Shown here: piece after piece, positions 63,586 to 64,000 of the stretch | Layout: every line of letters begins with the position of its first letter | Position numbering within the stretch: position 1 is the stretch's first letter | From: Paenibacillus sp. SYP-B3998 | GTDB taxonomy: Bacteria > Bacillota > Bacilli > Paenibacillales > NBRC-103111 | Reading direction: 5' to 3' | Length of the DNA stretch: 64,000 nt | NCBI RefSeq assembly: GCF_010820665.1 | Contig: NZ_JAAIKC010000003.1 | Coordinates: 124,001-188,000 of the forward strand | Position numbers and translations under genes: made by a program | Notes under the pieces: model-generated | Databases searched by the model: none | The model's input: the letters and a program-made list of their open reading frames with translations, nothing else | What the model was told of the DNA's origin: nothing

Positions 63586-64000
63586 ATGTTGGATAAAATT
63601 AAACAGTTTGCATCCGAGTTTTTTGTCACGGGCGATCCGATGATTCTCGGTGCGCAGGTCAGTATCGGACTTGCCATGGTTGCTATGGTGTTCGTGCTTA
63701 CGTATTTCAAAAAATGGGTTTGGCTATGGCGCGAATGGCTAACGAGCGTCGATCATAAACGAATTGGGATCATGTATATCATCTGTTCGATTATGATGCT
63801 CTTCCGCGGCGGGGTTGATGCACTGTTAATGCGCGTTCAACTTGCCATGCCGGATAGTGAGTTTTTACAAGCGGAACACTATAATCAGATTTTCACAACG
63901 CATGGCGTTATTATGATTTTGTTCATGGCTATGCCGTTGATGTTCGGACTTTTCAACATTGTTGTGCCGCTGCAGATTGGGGCGCGCGATGTGGCGTATC
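63586..64000 (+). CDS. qoxB: Quinol oxidase aa3 subunit I, cut by right window edge
   Basis: ATG 63586 behind AAGGAAG; 138 codons are visible and the frame stays open to the edge. [39 protein letters not shown] and [20 protein letters not shown] are heme-copper oxidase subunit I sequence; the His of TTHGVIM is a low-spin heme ligand. Reduces O2 with electrons from quinol and pumps protons. Partial at the 3' end. Confidence 0.93.
   Translation, partial: MLDKIKQFASEFFVTGDPMILGAQVSIGLAMVAMVFVLTYFKKWVWLWREWLTSVDHKRIGIMYIICSIMMLFRGGVDALLMRVQLAMPDSEFLQAEHYNQIFTTHGVIMILFMAMPLMFGLFNIVVPLQIGARDVAY

Noticed and set aside
1-64000. CRISPR arrays, tRNA or rRNA genes, insertion sequences, prophage
   Set aside because: No regularly spaced repeats, cloverleaf clusters, transposase motifs or terminal inverted repeats with target duplications were seen by eye.

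Overview
The window reads as a piece of chromosome from a low-to-moderate GC, Gram-positive, spore-forming Bacillales bacterium, most likely Paenibacillus or a close relative. This is inferred from strong GGAGG-type ribosome binding sites with frequent TTG/GTG starts, sigma-A promoters with 17-bp spacers, a FadR/CcpA-type fatty-acid regulon, a bacillithiol-linked redox protein (YtxJ), HelD, a sporulation-kinase-like PAS kinase, a Tat-exported YkuE-like phosphoesterase and an aa3 quinol oxidase. I saw no rRNA, tRNA, CRISPR array, phage or intact insertion sequence.

Layout. 1-3 kb: the 3' part of a hybrid sensor kinase convergent with a NarL/ComA-like response regulator. 3-9 kb: secreted products (a CE2/SGNH-type carbohydrate esterase with two chitin-binding-like modules under a cre box, a small secreted protein, a glycosidase-like lipoprotein) and a PadR-VanZ pair. 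9-15 kb: ferritin-like protein, two alpha/beta hydrolases, YezD, a TipA-like MerR regulator with its own 19-bp-spacer promoter, a decayed SnoaL gene, and a TetR/DUF418 pair. 15-27.5 kb: a consolidated fatty-acid beta-oxidation locus, fadR-etfB-etfA to the left and fadF-fadN-fadA-fadE-lcfA-thioesterase to the right, with a FadR operator and a cre-like box in between. 27.5-43 kb: single genes and pairs, including PucR regulator, YkuE-like phosphoesterase, YtxJ, a GGDEF-EAL protein with Spo0A-box-like sites, transporter, M20 peptidase, tandem DegV proteins, PPOX flavoprotein, HelD and glutathione peroxidase. 43-47 kb: a second-type histidyl-tRNA synthetase behind a leader that looks like a ribosome-mediated attenuator (13-codon peptide with two adjacent His codons, competing hairpins, intrinsic terminator), then PIG-L and MOSC genes, a zinc-ribbon mini protein and a stub of a nonribosomal peptide synthetase gene. 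47-57.9 kb: topB, ung, oligoendopeptidase, a PLC-like protein, a four-PAS sensor kinase and a deoxynucleoside kinase. 57.9-62.3 kb: two small genes, each with its own promoter and terminator (35-aa membrane peptide and 47-aa protein), then a flavin monooxygenase, cutC, a second methionine aminopeptidase and two small membrane proteins. 62.5-64 kb: start of the qox operon, cut by the right edge.

How it works together. The strongest functional unit is the beta-oxidation locus: LcfA activates fatty acids, FadE dehydrogenates, FadN hydrates and oxidises, FadA cleaves, and EtfAB plus membrane FadF should pass electrons towards the quinone pool; FadR (acyl-CoA sensing) and CcpA (sugar sensing) would gate it. 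The most unusual features are the hisS leader, the two stand-alone small genes, two genes whose best start codon is ATA, and several gene remnants (SnoaL, NRPS condensation domain). Function calls rest on reading motifs by eye; no database search was possible.
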